Assembly: GCA_016584495.1 (NCBI GenBank)
Contig: WAID01000009.1
Coordinates: forward strand, 2,170,001-2,234,000
Source of the DNA: Celoporthe dispersa
Taxonomy: Eukaryota; Ascomycota; Sordariomycetes; Diaporthales; Cryphonectriaceae
Length of the DNA stretch: 64,000 bases
Direction of reading: 5' to 3'
Positions 35,115 to 47,194 of this stretch are shown piece after piece. Positions within the stretch are counted from its first letter, which is position 1; each line of letters starts with the position of its first letter. The position numbers and the translations under genes are program-made. Below the pieces are notes generated by a model. That model saw only the letters and a list, made by a program, of their open reading frames with translations. It did not search any database and was not told the DNA's origin.

Positions 35115-36007
35115 CCAAGGGCTTGCTTCTCTCACCCACCGTGCACAATACATTAGTGCCTATGCCAGAAAATTCCTGTGGTGTGGTTGATTTCCACGAT
35201 GCACACGATGATGCACGCGAAGCAGACATACGAGCCCAACACAGGCTCACGCTCGAAGAGACATGGCCATCAACCATCATGGCTGACCGACCTCACCTCT
35301 CTCGACAAAAAAAAAAAAAAAAAAACGAGCTTCGTCATGACAAGATGTCGAGACCCAACGGGACTGGAATAGTCATAGGGGGAGACAATATCCAATTCTT
35401 AGGAGCGCCGAAATATTACTCTGCCCGGGCTTAATTCAACTCAACATCCATGGGCCCCGAAGGGCTGTGAATGGGGAGCCTTTTATCTGCAAATCCGGGG
35501 TGGTTCAACTTTCTATGAAGAGAAGAAGAGAAAGAGACAGAAGCAGAGAGAGAACCGCGGCTGGCCAAGAAGATATTTCTGCTCTGCACTGGGGAATCTG
35601 TGCTGCAGCATGATTGGCCGAAGCCGAGGAGTGGGTGGGGTTAGCGCTTACATAACGATAGACAGGGGGGAAACCACCTCCTCGGAACAGGCGAATGCCA
35701 TTGCAGGCCCTGCCCTTGAACATTTGGCCGGATCTGACGCAGCTGCGTGACACTTCCCCCAGCACCAACCCAAAGATAGCCCCATTCGCAGCACTTGTTG
35801 CCTTCATCGCCAACAACGACTTCCTCCTCACACGCCACAGCCCAACCACCCACGAATACACATCCATCCATAATCGATCGACTGTTCCGATCGTGATCTC
35901 TCTCTGACGATACCTCCCTCGGCGTTGCTGTCATCGCCCCGACCATCCACCCAACCCCCCGCCCCTTCTCGCCTCTCCCAACCCGTCGATCCCCTTGCAG
36001 ACCCAAC
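34226..36007. other. Divergent promoter region between the FAD oxidoreductase and VTI1
   Basis: 1.8 kb without a supported gene. It holds a (CT)14 tract and an A run of 18-19 bases at about 35308-35326. Confidence 0.6.
35083..35110. repeat. (CT)14 microsatellite
   Basis: Twenty-eight bases of uninterrupted CT in the FAD oxidoreductase-VTI1 spacer. GAGA/CTCT tracts are common in fungal promoters. Confidence 0.95.
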
Positions 36008-36838
36008 ATGTCCAACCCGCTTGACACCGACGCCGGCTCCGAGCTCTTCGAGAGCTACTCCGCCGAGTTCCGGCTCGTGGAGGCTGACCTGGTCCAGAAG
36101 CTCGACCAGATACCCGAGCTGTCCGGCGAGCCGCGCAAGGCCGCCATCAGCTCGGCGGAGCGGGCCCTCGAGGAGGCGGAAGAGCTGGTGAGTTTCCAGA
36201 GAAGAGGGGGCCTTCACGCGTATCAATGTAGCATACTGACTCACCCACCACCCAACAGCTCGGCCAGATGCAGCTCGAGAAGTCCAACATCCCCACCTCC
36301 TCCCGCGCCAAGGCCAACCAGCGCTTCCGCGACGTGCAGACCTCCATCGACACCTCCCGCCGGAAGCTGCGCCACCTCGCCGAGGACCGCTCCGCGCTCT
36401 TTGGCAGCCGCGAGCGGTACAGCGACAACCCCTCCGACGCCCAGCACGAGCAGCGCCAGCAGCTCCTGTCCGGCTCCGACCGCCTGGACCGGAGCACCCA
36501 GCGCCTCAAGGCTTCGCAGCGCCTGGCCAACGAGACCGAGATGATCGGCGCCGCCACGCTGGGCGACCTGCACCGGCAGAGGGGCATCATCGAGCACACC
36601 AATGAGACCCTTCTGCAGAGCGAGGGCTATGTGGACAGGAGTGTCAAGACGCTGAGGGGGATGGCGCGTAGGTTTGTGGCTCCCTATAAAAAACCCTCCT
36701 TCGGCTTGATCTGCTTGCTGGGCTGTGGTCCTCGACTGACTGTGGATTAGGATGGCTACAAATCGGGTGATAACTATCGCGATCATCACTGTCTTGGTTC
36801 TTCTCATCGTTGCCGTCATTGTCAGCAAGTTCCGGTGA
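36008..36838 (+). CDS. VTI1: Qb-SNARE Vti1
   Basis: SNARE that takes part in several Golgi, endosome and vacuole fusion steps. Exons are 36008-36187, 36259-36671 and 36751-36838; phases agree and give 226 residues. The N-terminal helical (Habc-like) domain fills roughly residues 1-110. The SNARE helix follows (HTNETLLQSEGYVDRSVKTL). The tail anchor RRMATNRVITIAIITVLVLL is formed across the third exon, and the protein ends in SKFR. Fungal Vti1 proteins have this length and this tail. Reading through the third splice would destroy the membrane anchor, which supports that intron. The gene is convergent with RRP12. Confidence 0.95.
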
Positions 36839-37192
36839 GCGGTGGGCATGCGATGGGACCCTTTTGGGTCATTAGATATGATATGCTTAGGACATGGCGT
36901 TGCGAAGGCGTTCTTCTTCTGTGGAGACGGTAGTCCGTGTATGATTAGTCCATTTGTGCTTTGCAACTTAATATACAAGAGGCTGCTGCTCCTGCTTGCG
37001 GCTGGACTGTAGCAATATCAAGAGGGAACACCTATTTTCTATAATCTCTAATACCCTATGAACGCCGATCCCTTTGACAAGTAAACATATTTTGATAGAT
37101 CTCTGCCAGCGCGGCTGCTCCTAGCTCGCTCAGTGCTCAAGCCCGGATAGGGTGAAAGTAGAGTAAGCAGCAGGGGATCGATCAGTCCTTCT
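36839..37192. other. Short spacer between convergent VTI1 and RRP12
   Basis: 354 bases that must serve as both 3' UTRs. Nothing else is seen. Confidence 0.6.
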
Positions 37193-40100
37193 CTACCTTC
37201 TCCCTCCTCCCTTCTTCATCACCCTGCCCTGCATAGCCGGACCTCTGCGCTTGTCCTCTCCCAAGCCCCTCCGCCCTGCAGCAATGCCCTTCCCGGACCT
37301 CTTTCCACCACTGCTATGAGCACCGCCTCTGGGCTTCTGCGCTCCTTTGCCCACCTTCGCCTTGATGGCAGCCGCGCTCTCCTCATCGACATCCATCCCA
37401 TCTTCGTCGTCGTCGTCGTCATCACCCTTGCCCCTCTTGTTCGACCACTTGAGCTTGCCACGCAGGCCCTTCTTCGGCACGTCCTTGCCCTTGAGCGCCG
37501 CGACATAGGCATTGACACCACTCTCGCCCCCTGCAGCAGCACCGCCATCAACGTCCATCTCGTCCGCCCCGCCGGCGGTCTTCTCCTCGCCAAGGATAAG
37601 CTTTCCATCCAGATCGACCTTGGCCTTGGTCTTCTGCTGCGCACGAAGCTTGATAGGCCTTGTCGAGGAGATATTCGCCAGCGCGCGTCGATCGAGCAGG
37701 TCGAGTGGTTCGTCCTCATCCTCGACGATGTAAGCACGACCCTTCTTCGTTTTCTTACCGCGGGGCGCTGGCTCGTCGTCCGACTCTGATGCGGAACCCT
37801 CGTCCTCGCTGCTGCTATACAGCGCCTTGTCGAACTCATTGTCGAATGCACGCTTGCCCTTCCGGGACTCCTCGTCGCTTTCCTCGCCGGCTTCCTTGGC
37901 GGCGTCCTTCTTCCCTCTTGCTACGCTCCTTGGACTTGCGGATGTTGTTGACGAGCTTGCGGTCCTCCTCAGGACAGTGCTTGTTGACTATCTCGACGCC
38001 AAATCGTCGCACCAGCCGTTCGATGATGTGCTTGACCTTAGCGCGGAAGTGGCCCTTGTGCTCATGGCTCCATATCATGAGGTTGGGGATCATGCTTTCT
38101 AGCCTTGGCTCCACGAGCTCCCGCGGCAGGCTGATAATCACAACCTTGACAAAGCCCAGCACGCTCTTGACAATCTCGCGATTGTTGGATGTCAGAAACA
38201 GATCCATAGTCTGCACGAGCTCGGAGAGCGTCGCGGTGCTCAGTGACTCTCGGAACTCGTATAGGATCCGGCTGATGGCCGTGATGGTCGCAGAGATCAT
38301 GTGGGGTGTACCGCCTGCGAGACCTGCACTGACCATTGTGAAGAATTCTTCGATATTGGCGGTCACTGAGGGGGGCATCTTTAGGCATGCGTGGCACCTT
38401 GCTGTTGTCGATCGTGGCGCCGTTGGCGGACTCCATCTTCTGGCCGAGGAGCACCAGGAGCTCGAATGCGCTTGACCTCGCACGCTCATTCTGCTCTTTA
38501 CAGCCGATCACCACCTCAGACAGAATGGAGGGGATGAAATGCAGTGAGCTATCAGGGATAAAGGGAACCATGGCCGCAATAGCCGCCATGCGCTCCCGAC
38601 GGGCTGGCGCCGAACACTTATCGGCGCTTGACAATACCAAGGCCTGCAGCTCGGACTGGCGCTCCTGAAGAGCAACCTTTCCCGTCTCAGACTCGGCCAG
38701 GCGAGGAATCATCTTGTAGGCCTTCTTTTGCAGCTGCGCGTCATCGTCCTTGAAGATGACCAGCGTGGCGATCTCAAAGAGCGCGGCGAAGCTCTCCCTC
38801 GGCAGGTAGATAGACATGGTAATGACCAGGTCCATGAGGGTATGTGTGGTGGAGGGCATCTTGTCGTTCCCACCCTTCTTGGCGTCTTTGTTGCTGTCCG
38901 CAGCCGCCTCCTCAAGAGCAGATGCCAACATCTTACAGACACGGTCGAAGGTGTCCTTAAGCTCACCAGAGGGCGTTATACTCAGGTAAGCGTTGATGGT
39001 CTGTAGGATAGATCCGCGAGAATGAGGCAGGGTTTGCCCGTAGACGTTGAACAACACAGCCAGGAAGTTTCCTGCAAAGCCTCCCAGATACTCGAGGTTC
39101 TTCTGCGCTTCTGCCTTTGTCACGCGACTCTGCAGAATAAGATCGTCTTCCTCCTCGACGGACGCGATGGCCTGGTTGGACTCAACTAGTGCCTGGAGTG
39201 CCTTGCAGATACTGAGGCGGAGTTCGACTTGTTGATAGAGGAGATTTGCAAGCATCTCCGCAAACGACTGATCAAACGCATCTCGGAGGTCCAGTGGCAA
39301 GTCGCAGTATCCAGGAAGAGTCGACCAGATCTGATGTACCACGACCTCCCAAACCTTGATCTGCATCGTCTTGGGGCCGCTGTTGTCTAATACCCTCTGA
39401 AACATAAGCTCGCTCAACGGCACGAGCTCTGACCTGAAATGTGCAAGATTTGTGTTGGCGGTATAGTCTCTGAGCAGGGCACCAACCAGGCTCTGCCAGG
39501 TTGGGTTTTGGAAGGCTTGACGACATTCAGCGGTAGAACGTCCAGGACCGCCTCCGGCCCCATCGCCCTGATCGCCTTGCCAAGCACCTCGTCAGCTTTG
39601 TCCTTGCTGGCGAAGGCGTCGCTGCCTCGCATGTCACCGATCGTCTTCGTTACGTTCAGGAGATAGGGATGTGCCCTCCATCGCAGACAATCGAACATGG
39701 CTCCCACGACATTGAACGACTCCATCCAAGCACCTTGGTACTTGACGCTGAATAAGCCTTCCACCACCTGGACAATCTTCTCCAGCGTCTTTTCATCGTA
39801 GATCGAGGGCTCAAGTATGACCTGGTTAGGTATGCAGTTTGCCAGGAACGATACGAGACACTCGGATGACGAGACGCGGATATTCTCCGAGGGGGACTCG
39901 AGGAATTGCGATACCATTTCAAAGAGCTCGGGCAGCTTCATGAAGGTATCCTCTGGCTCCACCTGGGCGGAAACGTCATATCCCCTTGAGAGAATGGCTA
40001 TCCATGCTGGGAGGAGCTGCGTGTCATTCGAAGCCGGGCGCAGGTCCGAAATGATCTCGAGCAGCCTCGGCAGCTTCGCAGAGGCCACCTCGTCTGCTAC

Positions 40101-40989
40101 CATGCCCTCAAAGATCATCTCAAATATTTCGAAGATGGCCATCGTCATGTGCTCGTTCCCGGTCCTCGCGATGCTGATGAGGAGTTCGCAGAGCGACTCA
40201 ATCTTCTTGCTCGGCCACCCGCCGCTGCCTGATGCAACCGTCTTGATGAGCTGGAGCGCATGCATCATGTTCGGGTCGTGAACAGGGTCGGTGGAGCGCT
40301 TTTCCCTCCGTGACCGGGTCGCGGTCTCTGCTAATTCTGTCAGACTTGTCATGGCCGCCTCGGCGCACATGTCTGCGGCCGGGTGGTCGAGTGACGGCGT
40401 GGGTGGAGGGTTCTTCAAGACTTTCTTGAGCGCCTCCTGGGCTCGCTTGCGAACCTTAGGCCGCGGGTCGAGGGACAGGTTCAAGAGGCCAGACACTGCA
40501 CTCCGAGGGCCCATCTGAGTGACGGACAGGCCCCATGATGTCGAGTTCTGGGAGAGAAGCAGAGACTCGAGACATCCTATCGAGGGTCGGAGAAGCGGCG
40601 CATCGGCATCAGGTTGTGAGATGACGGGGGCGAGAAGCTGAAGAATCTGGGTAAACCGGGCACGGAGGAGGGGTTGCGGGGCGAAGGGGGTGACGACGTC
40701 GAGGAGGTATACGATGGCGATCGTCAGGTCTTTCTTAGACTGCCCGGAGGATGTCTTGTCGAGGAGCGCCAGCAGCGCAGCAAAGTAGGCCGTGGGAGTC
40801 GGCTCGGAACTCTGTTCCTTGAGCGTTGCCTCGACTGCCCGCAAGATGACCGATGTCTGGAGAAGCACATGTTAATCGGGCTCAGTACGCGAGGGCAAGA
40901 AGGAGGGGCAGACGACCAACCTGCTGCTGACTCTGCAGATTCGGCGACCGGATCTTGTCGAGCTTTTCTGCCAGACCTGGAGCAGACAT
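37193..40989 (-). CDS. RRP12: Ribosomal RNA processing protein Rrp12, with three apparent frameshifts
   Basis: HEAT-repeat protein needed for maturation and nuclear export of both ribosomal subunits. Exons are 40989-40921 and 40856-37193. The start MSAPGLAEKLDKIRS and the helical repeats through about 38000 are typical. The C-terminus is acidic and then Gly/Lys/Arg-rich, ending in VMKKGGGRR, as expected for a nucleolar protein. Three single-base breaks interrupt the frame: a missing G at 39477-39479, an extra G in the run 38371-38376, and an extra C at 37913-37915. Each correction joins family-like sequence (for example RAWLVPLLRDYTA and MPKDAPSVTANIEEF). Corrected length is 3,732 coding bases or 1,243 residues, normal for the family. 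The breaks are in homopolymers and cancel out across the gene, so I read them as sequence errors, not decay. Confidence 0.92.
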
Positions 40990-42203
40990 CTTGACAGGAG
41001 GGTTGCGGCAAGAATACTGTGTCTGGAGAGTTGTAAGTCACGATGCGCCAGGCTAACAGGCCTTCAGCCAAACTTTTCGGTGGGGGTCCAATTATCGATA
41101 AGGCCTATGTACATCGGCAGGTTGGGTGGCAGAACCTGCAGTGCCTGCTTTAGGGGAGCCAGGGGGTACCCAGCTGAGGGTCCTGCTACGAAGTATGAAC
41201 CACAGCATGGTGTAGTCACTAGAATATGCCCTATCAACTTGTTCGAGGGGGCTAGATATCAGCAGTTGGCTTATTGTATTAAACTGGGAGTACTACTACC
41301 TGGTACAGACCACGCGGAAACGTGAGTGAAGCGACGAATGCAATTCAGCCAGACTGAGTGACGCCCCTTCCTTCAAGCCTTGCAGCCAGGACCCATAGTA
41401 ATATTCTGCCAGTGAATCTGGAAGGCGGTCAGTGTTGAGAGCAGCTGGCCCGTGCACCTAGGGCCACAACTATATAAACCTGCCTCCCCTCCCCTCCTTT
41501 CCTCGTTTCTTTTCTTCTCTCCTTAGCTCTCTTTGCCTGTCAGTGCCCCCCCCCCCAAAAAACAACACACCTGGAAAATCTTGGCTGACAACCCCAAAGT
41601 TTGGCTTAGATCAAGTGTAGTATCTGTTCTTTTCAGTTTAATCTCTGAAAGCATTCTACGGAATGCAATCGTGATTATTCCAATTTTTGTCCTTCGGAGG
41701 ATGATCCTCTGGGCTTGCCCATGGTCAACCTCCACAGTGTCCTCTCTACCACACTGCCTGAGAGTGACGCGAACATTCGTCTTTTTTTTCATTGCAATCG
41801 TGGGCTTGCCTGCGATGTGAGGAAGAACCGTGTTTCGTTTGCTTCTGCCACCACGCTAACATTACCTAACGTCGACTGTGAAATGTGGATGGAGAGGATT
41901 TTTCAGCTTTCCCTTGGAGTATCTCGCAACCAGGGTGGATGGATGTGTGGCGTACGTGTCATATGTGTTCGTGAATGCTCGTCAGCAAGACTACGCCGGC
42001 GCCACGACTCCCACACATCGTAACACCGCCTCTTAATTTCCTCATTACGTTGAGAAATAAGCATGACCCCAGGATACAGTCTTGACAGCAAAGTAGAGGA
42101 ACGGACTGTGACCTCTGAATCTGCAGTCTCCCTTTAAACTTGTAAGCTAAAAAAAAAAGTTGTTGGGCGAGAAGAATGATGTCTCTAGGTTCAACCCTTC
42201 AGC
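40990..42203. other. Spacer between RRP12 start and the MYND gene
   Basis: 1.2 kb without a supported gene. Two overlapping frames of about 90 codons on opposite strands at 41523-41820 match nothing I recognise. A C run of 10 lies at about 41547-41556. Confidence 0.5.
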
Positions 42204-42930
42204 TCAGCGAAACAGCCCACCGATATCAAAGACAGAGACGACAGGGCCAGACCCTCGCTCACCCTCCTGCGCCATCATCATCCTTCTCATGTTCGTCCCG
42301 ACCTGCCAACCGACTCCCCGTCCGTAGACCTGTTCCCCGATCTTCCTCCGCAGGCTGTTCCAGCCGCCGCTGCCCGCACCGAGCCGCTCGCACTCCCTCT
42401 CCATCTCCGCGCTCCACCAGCTGGGCAGCACGCCGCTCTTGGCCTTCACCAGGCCCATGAAGCGCCGGACCCCAGGGAGGGCATCGGTGATGCCCGGGGC
42501 ATAGGGCGAGTCCACCTCGTGGCCGCCTTCGAAGCGGAAGATATCGGCCATGCGCAGGCGGTACGTGTCGATGAGGAGCTTGTAGACATCTGCCCTAGGG
42601 CGGTCGTGGAGGTACGTGCCGCTATCGATCTGCGTGAAGGGGTTCGAGATGTGCTTCTTCAGGCCAGCATTTGTCATCATCGCAGGGGATGGCGAGGGAG
42701 GAAGGGGTGTTGGCATTGACGTTGGCAACGACACGGGGACGACGCGTCTTGCGGGCGCAGGTCTTCTTGTGAACTTTCCAGTCTAGGAGGAGGCATGTGT
42801 AGGAACAGTAGAGCGTGTTACAACGCTCACAGCGACAACGAATCGCGACCGTGATCTTGCATTTCTGGCAGATAGAAGTAGACTGCGGCCGCTGCTCGCT
42901 GCGGATTTTGACCGGAGTCGTGTCTGCCAT
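42204..42930 (-). CDS. MYND-type zinc-finger protein, with one apparent frameshift
   Basis: Small protein with an N-terminal MYND finger (CQKC, then CRCERC, YCSYTC, and DWKVHKKTC; residues about 20-58) and a conserved fungal C-terminal domain (blocks DVYKLLIDTYRLRMADIF and LPSWWSAEMERECERLG). MYND fingers bind short proline-containing peptides; the partner is unknown. The finger and C-terminal domain are in different frames, with no usable intron between. Removing one base from the GGGG at 42735-42738 joins them through a Pro/Ser-rich linker and gives 241 residues, but the exact site of the break is uncertain within about 42660-42738. It resembles the MYND part of Mss51-type proteins but is shorter. 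Function not assigned. Confidence 0.8.
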
Positions 42931-43760
42931 GTTGAGTGATCGGACGGAGCGATAGTGTTGATCCTAAAGAGAGAGAGAGAGACTGGGAGTGTCCTTTCTC
43001 TCGGGAAAGGACAGTCCAACTTATAGATAGACTCAAGGTCTTATTTGTTGGTTCTGATTTCGCCAAACGCTTAAAGATGTGACACTTATCCGTTCCATCC
43101 CCCTCACCGCTGCAAAAACAAGTCGCAGTCAGTCCTTTTCGGAAGCCTGCATGCGTGTGTCAACCCATCGGTTCAGCTTCTGCCATCCCCCAGCTGACTA
43201 CCCAGGATTCACCTCTGTCCTCCGAGTTTGTCCCAACCGAAAGAGTGTTTGCCCCATCAATTTTCTTTAGACATTGTGTGTAGGAATGAAACCACGTGGA
43301 CATGTCGTCTTGTCCATCTTCTTCTCGTCCTACTATAGCGTTATGTAGCCCAACGACGTTGCATCTCAGGGATCCTCAAGTGGTTGGCCCCTATCTAATG
43401 GTCCAGTCGGAGGATGTATGAAATAAGTTCTTCCTGTCTTGCAAGCCTAATGTTTCATGCAGGGCTCTTCTTGGGGCGGACACTTAGGTACCAACGGTCG
43501 TTCTGCACTGGGAGTAAGCTGGGGGTCAGGAAAACCGCCCGACATTGATATTCGAGGGGAGAGAGGGACCAGAACTGGCACTGGAGAGAAATGCGTAAAG
43601 TATAGTAACGCTTATGTGTGCAGCTACCTACTGTACCGACAGCGGCCAGCTCTTACCAAAACCACCTGACCCAGGCCATGACGTGACATGAACGAAAAAG
43701 CAACTCGGAGACATCTCGACTCTCTCTCTCTTTCTCTCTCTGTCTCTCTCTATACGAATC
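42931..43760. other. Spacer between the MYND gene and SEC17 stop
   Basis: 830 bases without a supported gene; a (CT)n-rich tract at about 43718-43750 lies right after the SEC17 stop, and a short (GA)n tract at about 42968-42981 lies near the MYND gene start. Confidence 0.55.
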
Positions 43761-44958
43761 TCAAGAAAATTCGTTATCCGCAACCGCCTCGATGTTACCC
43801 TTGATCTTGAGGAGGATGCTCGTCTTCCACTTGTCCAGCTGGCTGATCTGATCGTACGCGTACAGCTTGTCCGAGAACTTCTCCTGGTCGCCGTCCTCGA
43901 TGGTCTGGACCAGGTCGACCAGCAGCTGGTGCTCCCTCTGCGAGGCAAAGGTCGGGTCCATGTCGCGGTAGTGCTCGAGCGCCCGCTGCATGAGGATCAT
44001 GTCCTTGTTCGCCAGGTGGCAGAGGCCTGCCTTGAAAAAGTATTCCTTGACGCTGTAGCGCATCAGGTTGTTGTTGATGGCGCTCCCCGCCACCTTCTCG
44101 TAAATCTCGATCGACTTGCTGTAGTTCTCGTCCAGCGCGGAGATGTCGGCTACCTTGAGCCAGAGCTTGTTTGCGAGCCTGTAGAGAGATCGCAAGTCAG
44201 CATTTTTGCACAACAGCACAACCCTCCCTCCCCCCTTTGACTGCTCGTTCCCTTTCTCCTTCCAGTGTTATTGGGGGCTGTGAAAATGTAGTATGAACGT
44301 ACGCAGCAGCGCCATCTCCCTCGTACCACCCAGCAGCCATCTCATACGCCTCACACGCGCGTTTCGTGTCGCCGATCTGGGTCTCAAACAGCTCGCCCAG
44401 ATTCTCCTTGTGCGAGGCAGCCCTCCGGAAGTTGCCCTTGGTACAGTACTGGTTGATGGAGAACTCGAGACACCGCGCGGCGTCGTTGGGGCTCTCACTG
44501 CGGTACGCCTTGAAAGCGTCGACGTAGGTGTTGGCGGCGTCGTCCAGCTCTTTCAGCTGGTCCCTCTGTATCTCGGCAGCCCTCTCGAAGGTCTGTCCCG
44601 CCTCGCGATCTTTTTTTTTATATATTAGTCCAAGAATGTCGACGGGCCGATTAGGTATGTTGGGGCGCCTAGTGGCTCCGCGCAGGAGGAGGGAGAGAGA
44701 GAGAGAGAGGAGGGGAAGCGAGGACGACGTACTCTGCCTCTGCATCTTGAAGGCGTTGGCAGCCTGGTAAAGGTGTCGGCGGCATCCTGCCATTTGTCTT
44801 CACGCCCGCCAAAGAGCTTGAAGCCGCCCGAGGCTTTCGAAGCCAGGGCTTCAGCCTACAAGAAAGAGAAAAATACTGTCAACACAACAGGCCCGTCGTC
44901 AGACCGATAGAAGAACACATCATACTTGTTTCACCAATGCGCGAGGGTCTTGAGCCAT
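43761..44958 (-). CDS. SEC17: Alpha-SNAP, Sec17, with one apparent frameshift
   Basis: Adaptor that binds SNARE complexes and recruits the ATPase NSF/Sec18 to take them apart after fusion. Exons are 44958-44926 (MAQDPRALVKQ), 44855-44733, 44609-44303 and 44178-43761. The TPR-like helices are clear (AGQTFERAAEIQRDQ, KGNFRRAASHKENLGELF, EYFFKAGLCHLAN). The second exon loses frame at 44765-44766, where one G (plus strand) appears missing; restoring it gives QAANAFKMQRQ. Corrected length is 293 residues, the family norm. The acceptor of intron 2 (44610-44611) follows nine A bases and has no pyrimidine tract, an unusual site. The C-terminus ends in ADNEFS. Divergent from the Gta3 gene with about 600 bases between. 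Confidence 0.92.
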
Positions 44959-45552
44959 TGTCGCGTGGTTTGTTCGGAAGGCTGGTCGGGAGTGCGGGGT
45001 AGGTTTTCTCTGAACGTGTTGTGGTGTAGGATTTCAAGGGCTGCGGCGGGATGGAGATCTGATCTAGGAGGTATTAGGAGAGTCGACAGCAGGCACTGAT
45101 GGTGGTGGTGGAGCGGTGACTTGAGAGGGGGAGGTGGACTGTCGGTTCGATCTTCAGCAGCCAGAGTTGCAGTTGAGGACCTGCGGCTGATGCTATGACG
45201 CCGCACCTTTGTGGCAGCCGGCTCCGCCATCAAAGTACAGATACACCAGAGCCGCGATATATTTGTGCGTGGGTAGCAGTACTCGGTACATCCTGGACGA
45301 GCCCCTCGAAACGCTAGCATGCGCGTGGCTCAAGCCAATCAGCCGCGGTCCCCTCAACGTCAATCCATTCGCACGGCTGGATTCTGTGTTGCAGCACCCT
45401 GATTTTACTGGAACCCGGTGTTTTGATTTTTGAAGGGACCACCCTCCCCCTCCCCCCCAAAAAATAAAAAAAGATCCTCACCATTACCCTCTTTCTTTTA
45501 CAGAAGACAAGGTGAACTTTGTCTCGAGCAGGAAAGAAGCTGAATCTCGACA
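44959..45552. other. Divergent promoter between SEC17 and Gta3
   Basis: About 590 bases. A 130-codon minus-strand frame (44931-45320) overlaps the SEC17 start in another frame but shows no domain. I treat it as leader sequence. Confidence 0.5.
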
Positions 45553-46309
45553 ATGCCTTCTTCAGCTCGCGCTCTCGCCCGCGGTGTGCACCGTTCATGC
45601 CATCGAAGAGCCCCAACCTATACATGTAGCCGCTGCATAACTCACTCATCCGCCTCACCAGCTACTGCCAAGTCTCAACCAGCAGCGACCCCCAAAACCA
45701 GTCCGTCACGACTAGACTTCCAGACAGTCTTCACCCGTCCCACCTGGTCCGTCGCATCCCTCCTACCAACCCAGCAGCCATCCTCGCAATCAGGACCCAT
45801 CACCTCCAAAACTCTGCATCACCTCCTTCGTCTCTCCTCCCTCCCACCCCCCTCCACCCCCCAGGAAGAGTCCGCCATGCTCCAGACCCTACACACCCAG
45901 CTCCACTTTGTACAGGACGTCCAGTCTGTCGATGCCACCGGCATCGCACCCCTCCGAGCCGTCCGGGACGAGACCTCGGCCGGCATCTCGGAAGCCACGG
46001 TGACCCTTGACAGTCTGCGCGAGGTCCTAGGCCGTGAGAATGTGGTGGGCCATCGTCGGCGTCCGAGACGAGACCGGGACGGCAAAAGGGTCCTGAGCGA
46101 AGAGGAGATCTCGGTCGAGGCCGCTACGAGGGGGGAGGCGGGAGCGGGGCTACTATCTTGTCGACAAGGGGAAGGCCAGAGGGGGTGAGTGAGAAGAGAG
46201 GGCATGGCTTGGGCTGAGTGAGTCGGCACGAGATCTTACAGGCAAGCGGAGTTCGAGCTTGCTAAGAACACCAAGGCTCAAGGCCACCCAGGCACGACAG
46301 GGCAGATGA
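45553..46309 (+). CDS. GTA3: Mitochondrial glutamyl-tRNA(Gln) amidotransferase subunit Gta3 (GatC-like), with one apparent frameshift
   Basis: Small subunit of the mitochondrial amidotransferase that converts Glu-tRNA(Gln) to Gln-tRNA(Gln). The N-terminus is Arg/Ser-rich and lacks acidic residues, a typical mitochondrial presequence. The GatC-like core is LHHLLRLSSLP, MLQTLHTQLHFVQDVQSVD and GIAPLRAVRDET. Near the end the frame breaks: one extra G in the six-G run 46130-46135. Correcting it gives RGYYLVDKGKARG, which resembles the usual aromatic GRYFVVR-type C-terminal block. I then infer an intron at 46185-46241 and a stop at 46307-46309 (232 residues). The core assignment is good; the last exon is tentative. 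Confidence 0.7.
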
Positions 46310-47194
46310 CACAACCCACAGAGTATGGACTTGGTCCAAAGAGGTGGCTTCACCTTCGTTCTATTATTGTGATACCCCTTTTATTATTTTATTCTGTTTT
46401 TCTTTCTCAGCCTGCATTTTTGCTCCTGTTTTCTTTGGCCAGCACAGGTCATATAAGAAGTTGGAAGCTCACATCGGTTGGAAAAGGAGCCAGCTCGGAA
46501 TCTGCAGCGGATTTCATTTTCCCATACACTGGCTCTGAGAAGATGCATACAAGTCAAATTCGTTCAATTATCATATGAGAGGCTATCAAGTCATGCTCTT
46601 GTCTAACCCTCAATTTGAGCCCCCACTTTGTTTTTGTTTTTTTGTTTTTTTCTCCCTCTCTTTGGTGTTTTTCCTTTTCAATCCCCTAACCTAAGTCTTC
46701 CCCTAGACCATTTTCTACCTTTGCCTTCCGATCTCCCATACAATGGACTGGATCGAGCCTTTCGACTCCGTGCTGATGCCGTGTATGCCATGCTGGTGGG
46801 TGATCCTGAGGGTGGAATAGAACACTCTTGAGTGTAAGAATAGAGGACACGACCTATCAAAAATGTCAAGTCGCCTAAACTTCTTTTTCTTGGTCGTATG
46901 CTGATGTAAATATACAGGGGAAACCGAGGGAAGGAATCACGACGTCTTTTGTCCTCGTGCATTTGTGAAGGTCGTTCCGAATCGGCTGCCCGTGTGTGGG
47001 TTACTGTGATACTGGTTCCGATTAAAGCTCGCCCGCATCACCTCACCATCGGCGCGAGATCCCAAGTTCTGGCTGCGATTGCCGCGGCCGCCCCCACGAG
47101 GGTACCTGCCACCACGCTGTGGCTGCGTATCCGTTGCGTTGCGGGCTGTCGATCTGCTGTTTCCGCCATGAGATGGGTATCCGCGATGTCGGTC
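46310..47194. other. Spacer between convergent Gta3 and the DUF726 gene
   Basis: About 885 bases without a supported gene. It is T-rich around 46620-46680 and more AT-rich than flanking coding DNA. Confidence 0.55.

Noticed and set aside
41523..41820. Overlapping frames of about 90 codons on opposite strands in the RRP12-MYND spacer
   Set aside because: No family resemblance and no promoter or splice context.
44931..45320. 130-codon minus-strand frame upstream of SEC17
   Set aside because: It overlaps the SEC17 start in another frame and is Pro/His-rich with no domain; it is more likely leader and promoter DNA.
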